This document shows positions 1-8,383 of a stretch of 64,000 nucleotides of DNA, one piece after another. Source of the stretch: Flavobacterium sp. ASV13 (GTDB lineage Bacteria > Bacteroidota > Bacteroidia > Flavobacteriales > Flavobacteriaceae). Below the pieces are notes generated by a model, which saw only the letters and a list, made by a program, of their open reading frames with translations, was not told the origin of the DNA and did not search any database. Made by a program: the position numbers and the translations under genes. The DNA lies in the NCBI RefSeq assembly GCF_000745775.1, contig NZ_JQJY01000003.1, positions 682,001 through 746,000 of the forward strand. Reading direction: 5' to 3'. The number at the start of each line of letters is the position of its first letter. Position 1 is the stretch's first letter.

Positions 1-1170
1 TCTGGTCGTCAGGGAGATCCGGGAAGTTCTCAATTCTACGTTTCTCTTGAAGATAACTTAATGCGTTTATTCGGTTCTGAAAGAGTAGCGAAAGTAATGG
101 ACAGAATGGGATTGAAAGAAGGTGAAGTTATTCAGCATTCTATGATGACTAAATCTATCGAACGTGCTCAGAAAAAAGTAGAAGAAAACAACTTTGGTGT
201 TCGTAAACGTTTATTAGAATATGATGACGTAATGAACTCTCAACGTGAAGTAGTTTACAAACGTCGTCGTCATGCATTGTTCGGAGAACGTTTGAAACTG
301 GATATCGCTAATATGCTTTATGACACTTGCGAATTAATCGTAAGCAACAGCAAAGTAGCGAATGATTTCAAAGGATTTGAATTTGATTTAATTCGTTATT
401 TCGGAATCACATCTCCAATTTCTGAAGCAGATTTCACAAAATTATCGGATATTGAAGTTACTGGAAAAGTTTACAAAGAAGCTTTAGCTTTCTACACTGA
501 AAAAACAGAAAGAAGTGCAAGAGAAGCTTTCCCAATCATCAAAGGAGTTTTTGAAGAACCAAACAACCATTTCGAAAGAATTGTAGTTCCATTTACAGAC
601 GGAATCAAAACTTTGAATGTAGTTACTGATTTGAAAAAAGCTTATGACAGCCAAGGTGCTCAATTAATTGCTGATTTCGAGAAAAATATTACACTTTCAA
701 TTGTTGATGAAGCTTGGAAAAAACACTTACGTAAAATGGACGAATTGAAACAATCTGTTCAATTGGCTGTTCACGAACAAAAAGATCCATTGCTTATTTA
801 CAAATTAGAAGCTTTCAATTTGTTTAGAGGAATGTTGGATAACGTTAATAAAGAAGTTATTTCATTCTTGTTTAAAGGTGATTTACCTGCTCAAAACGTT
901 ACTTCTGAAATTCACGAAGCAAGAGAAGTTCGTCAAAAAGAAAACTTACAATTAAGTAAAGACGAAATTCCAAACAGCGAAAGCATGAACCGTGAAGCTG
1001 GAGAAACGCAACAACGTCAGGTTACTGAAACTATCGTTAGAGATATGCCAAAAATCAACCGTAATGATACGGTTACCGTTCAGGAAGTTGCAACGGGCAA
1101 AACTGAAGAGATGAAATTCAAAAAAGCTGAAACACTTTTAGCTTCAGGAGCTTGGGTTTTGGTTAAATAA
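1..1170 (+). CDS. secA: SecA preprotein translocase ATPase, C-terminal part (5' end cut)
   Basis: The frame is open from base 1, so this is the C-terminal ~389 residues of SecA, the cytoplasmic ATPase that drives unfolded preproteins through SecYEG. Recognisable pieces are the end of the second nucleotide-binding fold (GRQGDPGSSQFYVSLEDNL), the RLLEYDDVMNSQR segment, and the helical scaffold with the two-helix finger region (DEAWKKHLRKMDELKQSV). The protein ends in GAWVLVK and has no CxCxSGK...CH zinc/SecB-binding motif, as I know it for Bacteroidota SecA. A strong terminator follows 50 bp after the stop. Confidence 0.97.
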   Translation, partial: SGRQGDPGSSQFYVSLEDNLMRLFGSERVAKVMDRMGLKEGEVIQHSMMTKSIERAQKKVEENNFGVRKRLLEYDDVMNSQREVVYKRRRHALFGERLKLDIANMLYDTCELIVSNSKVANDFKGFEFDLIRYFGITSPISEADFTKLSDIEVTGKVYKEALAFYTEKTERSAREAFPIIKGVFEEPNNHFERIVVPFTDGIKTLNVVTDLKKAYDSQGAQLIADFEKNITLSIVDEAWKKHLRKMDELKQSVQLAVHEQKDPLLIYKLEAFNLFRGMLDNVNKEVISFLFKGDLPAQNVTSEIHEAREVRQKENLQLSKDEIPNSESMNREAGETQQRQVTETIVRDMPKINRNDTVTVQEVATGKTEEMKFKKAETLLASGAWVLVK

Positions 1171-1220
1171 TAAATATTGAAAACCTTCTTTGTATAAAGA
1201 TTGCTTTCAATTAAATTTAA

Positions 1221-1255
1221 AAACAGCTGTAATTTTTATTACAGCTGTTTTTTTT
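1221..1255 (+). terminator. Rho-independent terminator of secA
   Basis: A 12-bp perfect stem (AAACAGCTGTAA / TTACAGCTGTTT) with a 6-nt loop is followed by a run of T. It separates secA from the next gene and shows that the next gene needs its own promoter. Confidence 0.9.
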
Positions 1256-1278
1256 ATACAAAATGACAAAAATCATTC

Positions 1279-1307
1279 TTGTAAATAATATTTATAATGT
1301 ATTTTTG
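1279..1307 (+). promoter_or_regulatory. Bacteroidota-type promoter (TTG, 18 nt, TATTTTTG)
   Basis: TTG at 1279-1281 and TATTTTTG at 1300-1307, 18 nt apart, match the -33/-7 consensus (TTG, 17-23 nt, TAnnTTTG). The box lies inside the longest possible frame of the following gene (from 1263), so that longer start cannot be the real one if this promoter is used. Confidence 0.6.
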
Positions 1308-1331
1308 CTCTCGAAAACAACGAAACACACT

Positions 1332-1709
1332 TTGAAACGACTTTTCGTCATATTTCTTTCCTGCATGCTATTAGTTCCTTCTTTTGGCAGTTTTTTTGTT
1401 TATGCCTCATTCAAATTAAATCAGGAAGAAATTTCAAAAACAATCTGTGTACAGCGTAAAATGGTTTTCAATACCTGTAACGGTCGTTGTGAACTTCAAA
1501 AAAGCTTAAAAAAATACGCTGATAACGAAAAAAGAATGCAAAACAATCTGAAAGAAAAAACAGATGTTGTTTACATTCAGACTTCCATTTTAAATAATTT
1601 CAAATTAACGGCACCTATCGAATCAAGAACAAAAATTTTCGCTTCTTTCGATAAAAAACCTATTGCCGTTTCCAATACGACTTTTCGTCCTCCATCCTAT
1701 TTTATATAA
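1332..1709 (+). CDS. Small exported protein with a C-x9-C-x3-C motif
   Basis: A 125-residue protein if started at TTG 1332, which gives a normal signal peptide beginning MKRLFVIFLSCMLLVP. The ATG at 1263 would precede the -7 box and add an untypical N-terminus. After the signal comes CVQRKMVFNTCNGRC, a compact three-cysteine motif, then a Lys-rich helix. Similar small Cys proteins occur in Bacteroidota beside TonB receptors; I know no proven function. The Cys spacing and the receptor and PepSY genes downstream suggest metal binding or sensing at the cell envelope, which is inference. Confidence 0.6.
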   Translation: MKRLFVIFLSCMLLVPSFGSFFVYASFKLNQEEISKTICVQRKMVFNTCNGRCELQKSLKKYADNEKRMQNNLKEKTDVVYIQTSILNNFKLTAPIESRTKIFASFDKKPIAVSNTTFRPPSYFI

Positions 1710-1750
1710 ATTTTTATCTGGCTTTTCGCCAAAACTGAAAACCTATTTTT

Positions 1751-1764
1751 TTGACATCTGTCAA
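1751..1764. promoter_or_regulatory. Palindrome upstream of the TonB receptor, possible operator
   Basis: TTGACA-TC-TGTCAA, a perfect 6-2-6 palindrome, lies 38 bp before the receptor start in the 93-bp gap after the Cys-motif gene. It is followed by no T run, so it is not a terminator. A dimeric regulator could bind here; which one cannot be told. Confidence 0.3.
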
Positions 1765-1802
1765 AGAAAGCTGGTTACTCTTTAAAATTTATATAATCTA
1801 AA

Positions 1803-3962
1803 ATGAAAAAGATATACTTTACCCTATTAATTATAGGGCAATGTGTTTTTGCTCAAAACAAAACGGAGCAAGACACAACAAAATCGCATGAACTTGAAAA
1901 TGTTTTTGTAACTGCCAATCGTACAGCAACTTTAAGAAAAGAAACTCCGGTTGCGATCAGTAAATTGACAGCAAAAACCATCAATGAAGCCAAAGCTACA
2001 GCGGTTTACGAAATCATAAATAAAACGCCAGGTGTTTTGATGGTAAATCTAGGAAACGAACAACATATGATGTCTATTCGTCAGCCTATGACCACTAATG
2101 CTTATTATTTGTATTTAGAAGATGGGCTTCCAATTCGCCCGATGGGAATTTTCAATCACAATGCTTTATTAGAAATAAATCAATATAATTTACAAAGTAT
2201 TGAGGTTGTAAAAGGTCCAGTTTCTTCTTTATACGGGCCAGAAGCTGTGGGTGGAACTATTAATTTAATTTCGATAAAACCTCCTGTTGATCCAGAATTT
2301 AAATTTGGAATCCAAGCGGATAATTATGGCTACAGAAGATTTCAGGCAGCCGGCGGAGCAACAATTGGAAAAGTTGGTTTTCATATTGCCGGAATTTCAA
2401 GTTTACAAGAAAATGGTTGGATGACCTATTCTGATTATAACAAAGACAATCTGAATGCGAGAATTGACTATAACATTTCTCCTTCTACCCGATTGATTAG
2501 CAATACGATGTATGGAAAATATTATTCGGATATGAGCGGCACAGTCAATGAAGAAGCTTTCAACAATAGAACTTACAAAAGTACTTCTGATTTTACCTAT
2601 AGAAAATCGGATGCTTTGCGAACTCGTTTAACGTTAGAACATGATTGGAACGAAAATTCGAGCAGTTACATTACGGCTTATTTGCGTGACAATAAATTAG
2701 GCCAAAATCCATCATACGGTATCAAATGGAGCCCAACAGTAAATCCGACCAAAGCTACTGGTGAAGTAAATTCAAACAATTTCAAAAGTTATGGTGCAAT
2801 TGGGCAACATACTCAAAAATTTGATTTCTTAAACACCAAAATTGTTGCCGGCGCTTTATACGATTATTCTCCAGTAACATATTGGTCGTATGTAATTGAT
2901 TTAAAAGCCAATTTAAATCCGGGAGAGCCAGGAAAACAAACGGTAGATTCTTATCAAATTATTGCTGAGCACCCTGAATCGAAACTTTCAGATTATACCG
3001 CAGACATTTTCAACACAGCCGGTTACGCACAAATTAGTTTTAATCCAATTGAGAAATTAGTTATTACTGTTGGAGGACGTTATGACAATATGAAAGTAAA
3101 TTATGATAATGCGATTGATCTTTCGACAGGAAGCAAAGTTTATGATAAAGCCACTTTTAAAGCAGGAGCAAATTACAATCCGTTTGAATTTGCAGGATTT
3201 TATGGCAATTATTCGCAAGGTTTTGCGCCTCCGGGAATTACTTCAATTTTTAGAGCGAAACCGGGAACTGGAGGAACAACAGGTGTCCCAGCTGAGTTTT
3301 ATTACAATCTAAAACCAGCAGATTTTGATAATTATGAAATTGGCGGATGGATGTCATTTTTAGAAAACAAACTGAATTTTGATTATGCGTTCTATTATAT
3401 GGAAGGCAAAAATGAATTATTGAATATAAAACTTCCTGATAATTCAACAGATTATCGATCTGCGGGAGAAACGCGTCATAAAGGAATTGAGTTTGGTGCC
3501 TCATACCGACCTTCAAAACAATTCAATATTCGTCTTGGTGGAACTTATGCGCAACATACTTATATCGATTTTAAACTTTCAGATAAACCATCAGATCCAA
3601 TTCAGGATTTAAACGGAAAAGAAATGCCGTCAGCTCCAAAATGGTCAGGAAATTCAGAAGTAAGTTATTATCCAAACTGGCTTCCTAATCTAAGAACATC
3701 TTTAGAATGGCAACTTGTGGGCAGTTATTACCAAGATCAGATCAATACCGTAAAATATGATGGGTACAATATTTTCAATGCCCGAATTGGCTATCAATGG
3801 AAAAAAATTGAGGTTTACGGAAATGTACTAAATCTTACTGACAAACTATATGCATACAATGTTTCCAGAACAAATGTTGCCAATGCTCAGCCAACTTATA
3901 CAGCGGCAGCACCACGAACTTTTGTATTCGGAATTCAATATAATTTTTCATTAAAAAAATAA
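1803..3962 (+). CDS. TonB-dependent outer-membrane receptor, probable metal or siderophore uptake
   Basis: A 719-residue receptor. Signal peptide 1-17 (cleavage near FAQN), no carboxypeptidase-like N-domain, plug domain about 30-150 (ETPVAISKL, then SIEVVKGPVSSLYGPEAVGG, a typical plug end), and a 22-strand barrel ending in aromatic-rich FVFGIQYNFSLKK. The plug has Met/His-rich loops (EQHMMSIRQPM; PMGIFNHNAL). FecA-type receptors of this size import ferric chelates using TonB-ExbBD energy. The PepSY membrane gene 120 bp downstream fits a ferric-siderophore or copper uptake cluster; the substrate is unknown. Confidence 0.88.
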   Translation: MKKIYFTLLIIGQCVFAQNKTEQDTTKSHELENVFVTANRTATLRKETPVAISKLTAKTINEAKATAVYEIINKTPGVLMVNLGNEQHMMSIRQPMTTNAYYLYLEDGLPIRPMGIFNHNALLEINQYNLQSIEVVKGPVSSLYGPEAVGGTINLISIKPPVDPEFKFGIQADNYGYRRFQAAGGATIGKVGFHIAGISSLQENGWMTYSDYNKDNLNARIDYNISPSTRLISNTMYGKYYSDMSGTVNEEAFNNRTYKSTSDFTYRKSDALRTRLTLEHDWNENSSSYITAYLRDNKLGQNPSYGIKWSPTVNPTKATGEVNSNNFKSYGAIGQHTQKFDFLNTKIVAGALYDYSPVTYWSYVIDLKANLNPGEPGKQTVDSYQIIAEHPESKLSDYTADIFNTAGYAQISFNPIEKLVITVGGRYDNMKVNYDNAIDLSTGSKVYDKATFKAGANYNPFEFAGFYGNYSQGFAPPGITSIFRAKPGTGGTTGVPAEFYYNLKPADFDNYEIGGWMSFLENKLNFDYAFYYMEGKNELLNIKLPDNSTDYRSAGETRHKGIEFGASYRPSKQFNIRLGGTYAQHTYIDFKLSDKPSDPIQDLNGKEMPSAPKWSGNSEVSYYPNWLPNLRTSLEWQLVGSYYQDQINTVKYDGYNIFNARIGYQWKKIEVYGNVLNLTDKLYAYNVSRTNVANAQPTYTAAAPRTFVFGIQYNFSLKK

Positions 3963-3968
3963 TATTTA

Positions 3969-4065
3969 GCCACTCCCGATAGCTATCGGGATTAAACGAT
4001 TAAAAAGATTTCTTAATGATAAAAATCCGTTTAATCTGTGAATCCCGATAGCTATCGGGAGTGGC
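3969..4065. repeat. Paired palindromic element with CCCGATAGCTATCGGG cores
   Basis: Two 25-bp arms at 3969-3993 and 4041-4065 are exact reverse complements, and each contains the 16-bp palindrome CCCGATAGCTATCGGG. The spacer adds a second pair, ATTAAACG (3991-3998) and CGTTTAAT (4028-4035). So either two small hairpins or one long stem can form between the receptor and the PepSY gene. Degenerate relatives of the core occur at 35141-35161 and 51873-51906. It looks like a REP-type intergenic repeat. Confidence 0.75.
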
Positions 4066-4081
4066 CAAAAAAAAGCAACCA

Positions 4082-5692
4082 ATGAGTAAAGAAACAAACA
4101 AAAAATCTTCGAAGAAGATCCCGAAAACTTTCGGGACTAAATTCATCAAAAAAATCAAACAACACATGTACAAATGGCATCGTGTTATTGGTTTAATTAC
4201 GATTATTCCTGTGATCTTCTGGACATTTTCAGGTTTGATGCATCCGTTTATGGCGCATTTTTTCAAACCAGAAATTGCTCATGACAAAATTGAACAATCA
4301 ATTATTGATAAAAGCCAACTGCATTATTCAATTCAGGAAGTTTTACTGAAAAACGAAATATCGCAATTCAAAAATTTTAGAATTGTTACTTTCAACAATG
4401 CAACTTATTATCAGGTAAAAACAATTCTGGGCGAACTTTGGTATTATGATGCTTCAACTGCCAAAAAGTTAGAAAATGGAGATCAAAAATATGCCGAATG
4501 GCTTTCGCGTTATTTCTTAGACGATCAAAAAAGTCCGGTAAAAAACAGTGAAATTGTAACCGAATTTACTTCGCAATACAAATATGTAAACCGCTATTTA
4601 CCTGTTTACAAATTAAGTTTTGACCGTCCTGACGCCATGCAGATTTATGTAGAAACCTCATCGAGCAAACTGGCAACTTACAACCCAACTTCCAGACAAG
4701 CTTTCATTTGGTTTTTCGATACTTTTCATAATTGGTCGTTTATCGATACCATCAGCAATAACAGTGTCCGAATTATTACGATGATTTTCTTATTATCAAT
4801 TATTGGATTTTCAGCCTTGAGCGGTATTTTAATTTATGGTTTGCTTTGGAAACAATTCAAAAAAACGGATAGTGTAGCGCCAAAAAAAGGTTTAAGAAAA
4901 TACCACCGCCAAATTGGAATCTGGATTTCACTTTTCACTTTGACTTTTGCTTTCAGCGGTGCTTATCATGCGACGACAAAATGGGCACCGTATACGTTGT
5001 CACAAATGGTCTATGAGCCAACTTTTATAACCAAAGAAATTCCTGGAGCAAATAATAATCTTGATTTAGACTGGAGTCGTTTCCAAAATATCAGCGTAAT
5101 TACATTAAACGACACTACTTATTATCGTTGCCAATTACTTGAAAACGAAAATAAAAGATTCAAAAAATCAAAATCAGATTCGAAGTGGAATAAAAAAGAA
5201 GATTCAAAATCTGAAGTCGTTTACATTAACGCAACAACAAATAAAATTGCACCAAATCTGGATTTAGAATATGCCGAATTTTTAGCTTATTACTTTACCG
5301 ATGGAGCCCCAAAAGCTTCGTGTTGCGAAATGATTGACACATCAGAGGATGATTCTCAGCCTTCATTCGAAAACATAAAATTACTGGAGTCAAAAGTACT
5401 AACCGATTTTGAAAGCAGAGAATATGGCTTTGTAAACAAAAGGCTTCCGGTCGTAAAATTAGCTTATGATACGCCCGAAAAAACAACTTATTTTATTGAA
5501 ACTTCAACCTCAAGATTGGCTGCAGTTGTCAATAATTCAGACAAAATCGAAGGTTATTCGTTTGCCATTTTGCACAAATTTCTATTTATGGATTGGGCTG
5601 GAAAAAACATTCGAGATTTAGCAACTGTTTTGGCAGCACTTTCTATTTTAATTGTAAGCATTTTAGGTTTTATTCTTTTTCTGAAAAAATAA
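4082..5692 (+). CDS. PepSY-associated membrane protein, iron-uptake type
   Basis: 536 residues from ATG 4082. A longer GTG start at 4061 falls inside the palindromic repeat arm and is rejected. PepSY_TM architecture: a basic cytoplasmic N-terminus, TM1 in WHRVIGLITIIPVIFW, a periplasmic PepSY-like segment, TM2 near IIGFSALSGILIYGLLW, TM3 after RKYHRQIGIWISLF, a second periplasmic segment, and a C-terminal TM ending FILFLKK. The WHR and YHR motifs are typical haem-ligand-like helix starts of PiuB/FoxB-type proteins, thought to reduce or process ferric siderophores. A Cys pair (ASCCEMID) sits in the second periplasmic part and could bind metal. Confidence 0.75.
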   Translation: MSKETNKKSSKKIPKTFGTKFIKKIKQHMYKWHRVIGLITIIPVIFWTFSGLMHPFMAHFFKPEIAHDKIEQSIIDKSQLHYSIQEVLLKNEISQFKNFRIVTFNNATYYQVKTILGELWYYDASTAKKLENGDQKYAEWLSRYFLDDQKSPVKNSEIVTEFTSQYKYVNRYLPVYKLSFDRPDAMQIYVETSSSKLATYNPTSRQAFIWFFDTFHNWSFIDTISNNSVRIITMIFLLSIIGFSALSGILIYGLLWKQFKKTDSVAPKKGLRKYHRQIGIWISLFTLTFAFSGAYHATTKWAPYTLSQMVYEPTFITKEIPGANNNLDLDWSRFQNISVITLNDTTYYRCQLLENENKRFKKSKSDSKWNKKEDSKSEVVYINATTNKIAPNLDLEYAEFLAYYFTDGAPKASCCEMIDTSEDDSQPSFENIKLLESKVLTDFESREYGFVNKRLPVVKLAYDTPEKTTYFIETSTSRLAAVVNNSDKIEGYSFAILHKFLFMDWAGKNIRDLATVLAALSILIVSILGFILFLKK

Positions 5693-5701
5693 ACAAAAGA
5701 T

Positions 5702-5772
5702 GCTAAGATTCTGAGTTACTAAGATTCTATGTTTCTACTCTTAGAACCTTAGTGACTCAGAATCTTTTTCTT
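5702..5772. repeat. Octad array (CTAAGnnn / CTTAGnnn), terminator-like
   Basis: CTAAGATT, CTGAGTTA and CTAAGATT repeat at an 8-nt step and are faced by CTTAGAAC, CTTAGTGA and CTCAGAAT, then a T run. The two halves pair into an imperfect stem downstream of the PepSY gene and could end its transcription. Sister arrays lie near 7.4, 14.3, 18.8 and 42.7 kb. Confidence 0.7.
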
Positions 5773-5779
5773 ACATTTG
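5772..5779 (+). promoter_or_regulatory. -7 promoter box TACATTTG
   Basis: An exact TAnnTTTG match 29 nt before the TTG start of the DUF2306 gene, right after the octad array. No clear TTG -33 element is seen at the usual spacing. Confidence 0.45.
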
Positions 5780-5808
5780 GTTTCCGAAATAATCTCTTGT
5801 AAAAAAAA

Positions 5809-6444
5809 TTGAAAAAATATCTAAAGCTTTCCTTGCCACTTTTATTGACGCTTTGTTTTAGCTTTTTTTTCGTATTGATGATTCGAATTACTTGGCAATA
5901 CATTCCCTTTAGGAATGATGTGGCTTTTCTTCAAATAAAACAGACGGAAGTTACCGAAATCCCTTTTTACACCACTTTCTTTTACATACATGTATATTCG
6001 GCCATCATTGTTTTACTTGCCGGATTTACTCAGTTTAATTCGGTTTTATTAAAGAAAAAGCCTGTCATTCATAGAAATATCGGCAAGTTGTATGTATTTA
6101 TTGTACTGTTTTTAAGTGCACCTTCGGGCTTATTTATTGGCATTTTTGCGAATGGAGGTTTTTATTCGAAAATCTCTTTTGTCACCTTATCAATTTTATG
6201 GTTTTACTTTACGCTGAAAGGTTTTTCAACCATTAAAAACAAAAATATTAAGCTTCACAAGGCTTTTATGCTTCGAAGTTTTGCTTTGACATTTTCAGCA
6301 ATAACGTTGCGTTTTTGGAAGGTTATTCTTGTATATTTGTTTCAACCTTCACCAATGGATGTTTATCAAATAATAGCCTGGCTTGGGTGGGTTCCTAATT
6401 TATTAATCGCTGAATATTATCTTTATAACCAATCCAAAAAATGA
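5809..6444 (+). CDS. DUF2306-like integral membrane protein
   Basis: 211 residues from a TTG start (MKKYLKLSLPLLLTL); the first ATG, at 5878, would remove most of TM1. Hydrophobic segments at about 7-25, 55-78, 92-112, 122-138, 148-170 and 180-205 suggest six helices. A conserved-looking His (FYIHVYSAI) and the HRNIGKLY and LHKAFMLRSFAL segments resemble DUF2306/YozB-type predicted membrane proteins, whose function is unknown. It overlaps the next gene by 4 bp, so the two are translationally coupled. Confidence 0.7.
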   Translation: MKKYLKLSLPLLLTLCFSFFFVLMIRITWQYIPFRNDVAFLQIKQTEVTEIPFYTTFFYIHVYSAIIVLLAGFTQFNSVLLKKKPVIHRNIGKLYVFIVLFLSAPSGLFIGIFANGGFYSKISFVTLSILWFYFTLKGFSTIKNKNIKLHKAFMLRSFALTFSAITLRFWKVILVYLFQPSPMDVYQIIAWLGWVPNLLIAEYYLYNQSKK

Positions 6445-7343
6445 AAAACCTTCTTTATTTATTTGTTGCCGTTTTATTATTTTCATGTAATTCTAAAGAG
6501 AAAAAAGACACTAAAAATACTGCAGACAATTTAGTAACCGATGAAATCCGAACAGATTTATACGGTTCGTGGATTGGTCGCTTTATTGTTGCAGAACGTG
6601 ACACAACCCGACCTGTAACAGAAATGTATAGCAATAAAATCAATATCCTTATCAAAAAAATTACCTCTACAGAAGTTACCGGACAAAGTATTGTTGCTGG
6701 AAATATCAGGCCACTTAAAGGATTTATGAAAAGAACAGGTAATACATTTTATTTTACCCTTAAAGAACCTGGAGATGATAAAAATGATGGCGTTTTTACC
6801 TTTGAAATTCAAAAAGATACACTCTTGACAGGAACATGGACTGCTTACAATTCTAAAAAAGAAGTTACAAAGAGAAAATTTGAGCTATTAAAAAAAGAGT
6901 TTAAATACGATCCAAATGCAATGCTTTCTGAAGACATATATATGGATTTTCAAAATCCTAAAGAACCTGAGCAGAAAGAAGAAAAAATCAAAAAAGATAC
7001 AATTAATGAAGACGAAGAGTATGATGATTCTGATTCGCCACTTTATAGGGGAGCCTCAGATGTTGTTTACACGATTAATTCTTCAACAACAAAATTAAAA
7101 GAAAGCCAATTAAAGAATTTGAAAAAACTAGATTTAGAAATTCTTAGAAATACAATTTTTGCCAGACATGGACTTTCTTTTAAAACTAAAACTGTACGTC
7201 AATTTTTTAATGATGAAGAATGGTATATTCCAGTTTCAACAAATGTAAACGATCAATTAACTGCCCTTGAAAAAGAAAATATTGCATTATTAAAACGTTT
7301 TGAAAAGTACGCAACAGATAGTTACGAATCTTTTGGAAGATAG
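6441..7343 (+). CDS. Lipoprotein with C-terminal YARHG domain
   Basis: 300 residues. An N-terminal lipobox (LLFSC, Cys at about residue 16) predicts a lipid-anchored periplasmic or surface protein. Residues ~40-150 form a beta-rich region, ~165-200 an acidic linker (DEEYDDSDS), and ~225-275 a YARHG domain (LRNTIFARHGLSFKT, then FFNDEEWYIP). YARHG is an extracellular domain of unknown function, common in Bacteroidota lipoproteins. Its ATG lies inside the stop region of the DUF2306 gene (ATGA), so the pair is an operon. Confidence 0.8.
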   Translation: MKNLLYLFVAVLLFSCNSKEKKDTKNTADNLVTDEIRTDLYGSWIGRFIVAERDTTRPVTEMYSNKINILIKKITSTEVTGQSIVAGNIRPLKGFMKRTGNTFYFTLKEPGDDKNDGVFTFEIQKDTLLTGTWTAYNSKKEVTKRKFELLKKEFKYDPNAMLSEDIYMDFQNPKEPEQKEEKIKKDTINEDEEYDDSDSPLYRGASDVVYTINSSTTKLKESQLKNLKKLDLEILRNTIFARHGLSFKTKTVRQFFNDEEWYIPVSTNVNDQLTALEKENIALLKRFEKYATDSYESFGR

Positions 7344-7348
7344 TTTAA

Positions 7349-7517
7349 AAAAAGGTACTAAGTTACTAAGGTACTGAGGCACTAAGTTTTCCAAAACACT
7401 GTTTCATAAAAAAAACTCAGCAAGACACACTTCAATGTGTTTAGCTGAGTTTTTTTTCAAGATACTAAGCCTCAAAAAAAACTTAGCATCTTAGAATCTT
7501 AGTACCTTAGAAACTTA
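7349..7517. repeat. Octad arrays flanking a terminator
   Basis: Left arm 7349-7388 (ACTAAGTT, ACTAAGGT, ACTGAGGC, ACTAAGTT) and right arm 7464-7517 (CTTAGCAT, CTTAGAAT, CTTAGTAC, CTTAGAAA), both at an exact 8-nt step and complementary to each other. Between them is a normal hairpin terminator (7409-7458). The right arm ends 8 bp before the trmH stop codon. The nested structure serves both converging genes. Confidence 0.75.
7409..7458. terminator. Bidirectional hairpin terminator
   Basis: ACTCAGC...GCTGAGT outer stem and ACACA/TGTGT inner stem, with A run before and T run after, between the converging YARHG-lipoprotein and trmH genes. Confidence 0.85.
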
Positions 7518-7524
7518 AAAAAAA

Positions 7525-8187
7525 TTATCTTGGATTATCTTGATAATAACGTGCTTCGATTCTTTTAATATCCCGAATTGAATTTTTAGCCCAATCTAAT
7601 CGCTTTACTAAAATTTCTTCTTCTGATAGTTGCCATTTGATGTCTGATCTTCGAAGTCTGTTGGTCAAACTTTGAATAATGATTGCGGCTGAAACCGAAA
7701 TATTCAGACTTTCTGTAAAACCTACCATTGGTATTTTTAAGAAACCATCGGCATTGTCCATGATTTCTTGTGACAAACCTTCTTTTTCTGTTCCAAAAAA
7801 TAAAGCACTTGGTTTTGAAATATCGAAATCTTCCAACATCGAATCTTTTTCGTGTGGTGTTGTTGCAATGATTTGGTAACCTTTATTTTTTAAATCGGAA
7901 AGACATCCGGAAACCGAATCAAATCGGTTAATGTCTACCCATTTTTGAGCTCCAAGTGCAATTTCTTTATCGATTCTTTTTCCGAAACGTTGTTCGATTA
8001 CATTCAATTCCTGAATTCCAAAAACCTCACAGCTTCGCATTACAGCGCTTGTGTTGTGCATCTGAAAAACATCTTCTACAGCAACCGTAAAATGTTTGGT
8101 ACGATTTTCCAAAACATGTAGAAACCTTTCTTTACGGTTATCAGTTAATATATTTTCAAGAAATTCGAGGTAATCTAAATCAATCAT
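7525..8187 (-). CDS. trmH: TrmH-family tRNA (guanosine-2'-O)-methyltransferase
   Basis: 220 residues from ATG 8187. The longer TTG frame (to 8235) is rejected because a -33/-7 promoter lies inside it. SPOUT-fold methyltransferase: motif 1 NTSAVMRSCEVFGI with the catalytic Asn/Arg region, motif 2 FFGTEKEGLS, motif 3 PMVGFTESLNISVSAAI, which forms the trefoil knot that binds S-adenosylmethionine. Closest in pattern to TrmH, which methylates G18 of the tRNA D-loop; other SpoU-family RNA targets are possible. Confidence 0.85.
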   Translation of the reverse strand: MIDLDYLEFLENILTDNRKERFLHVLENRTKHFTVAVEDVFQMHNTSAVMRSCEVFGIQELNVIEQRFGKRIDKEIALGAQKWVDINRFDSVSGCLSDLKNKGYQIIATTPHEKDSMLEDFDISKPSALFFGTEKEGLSQEIMDNADGFLKIPMVGFTESLNISVSAAIIIQSLTNRLRRSDIKWQLSEEEILVKRLDWAKNSIRDIKRIEARYYQDNPR

Positions 8188-8204
8188 TTTATTTCTGTTT
8201 GCGG

Positions 8205-8235
8205 CAAAAATAACAATAATTGTTATATTGGACAA
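8205..8235 (-). promoter_or_regulatory. Promoter of trmH
   Basis: On the minus strand, TAnnTTTG is read at 8212-8205 (TATTTTTG) and TTG at 8235-8233, 20 nt apart. The box ends 17 nt before ATG 8187 and supports that start. Confidence 0.6.
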
Positions 8236-8383
8236 AGTGACTTCTTATGGAATCAAATTCATTTATAGATCTAAACTGGTATGGTTTAAGTCCTCATTAT
8301 ACTCAAATCGGTTATTTTTACTGATTCGAAGAATTTAACCAATCTTCATTTCTCACTAACTACAACCAAACAACAACTTTTTA

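Noticed and set aside
3250..3516. Minus-strand frame opposite the TonB receptor
   Set aside because: Shadow of a well-supported gene; no family motifs, no promoter.
4061..4081. GTG start of the PepSY gene at 4061
   Set aside because: It lies inside the palindromic repeat arm; ATG 4082 begins a normal basic N-terminus.
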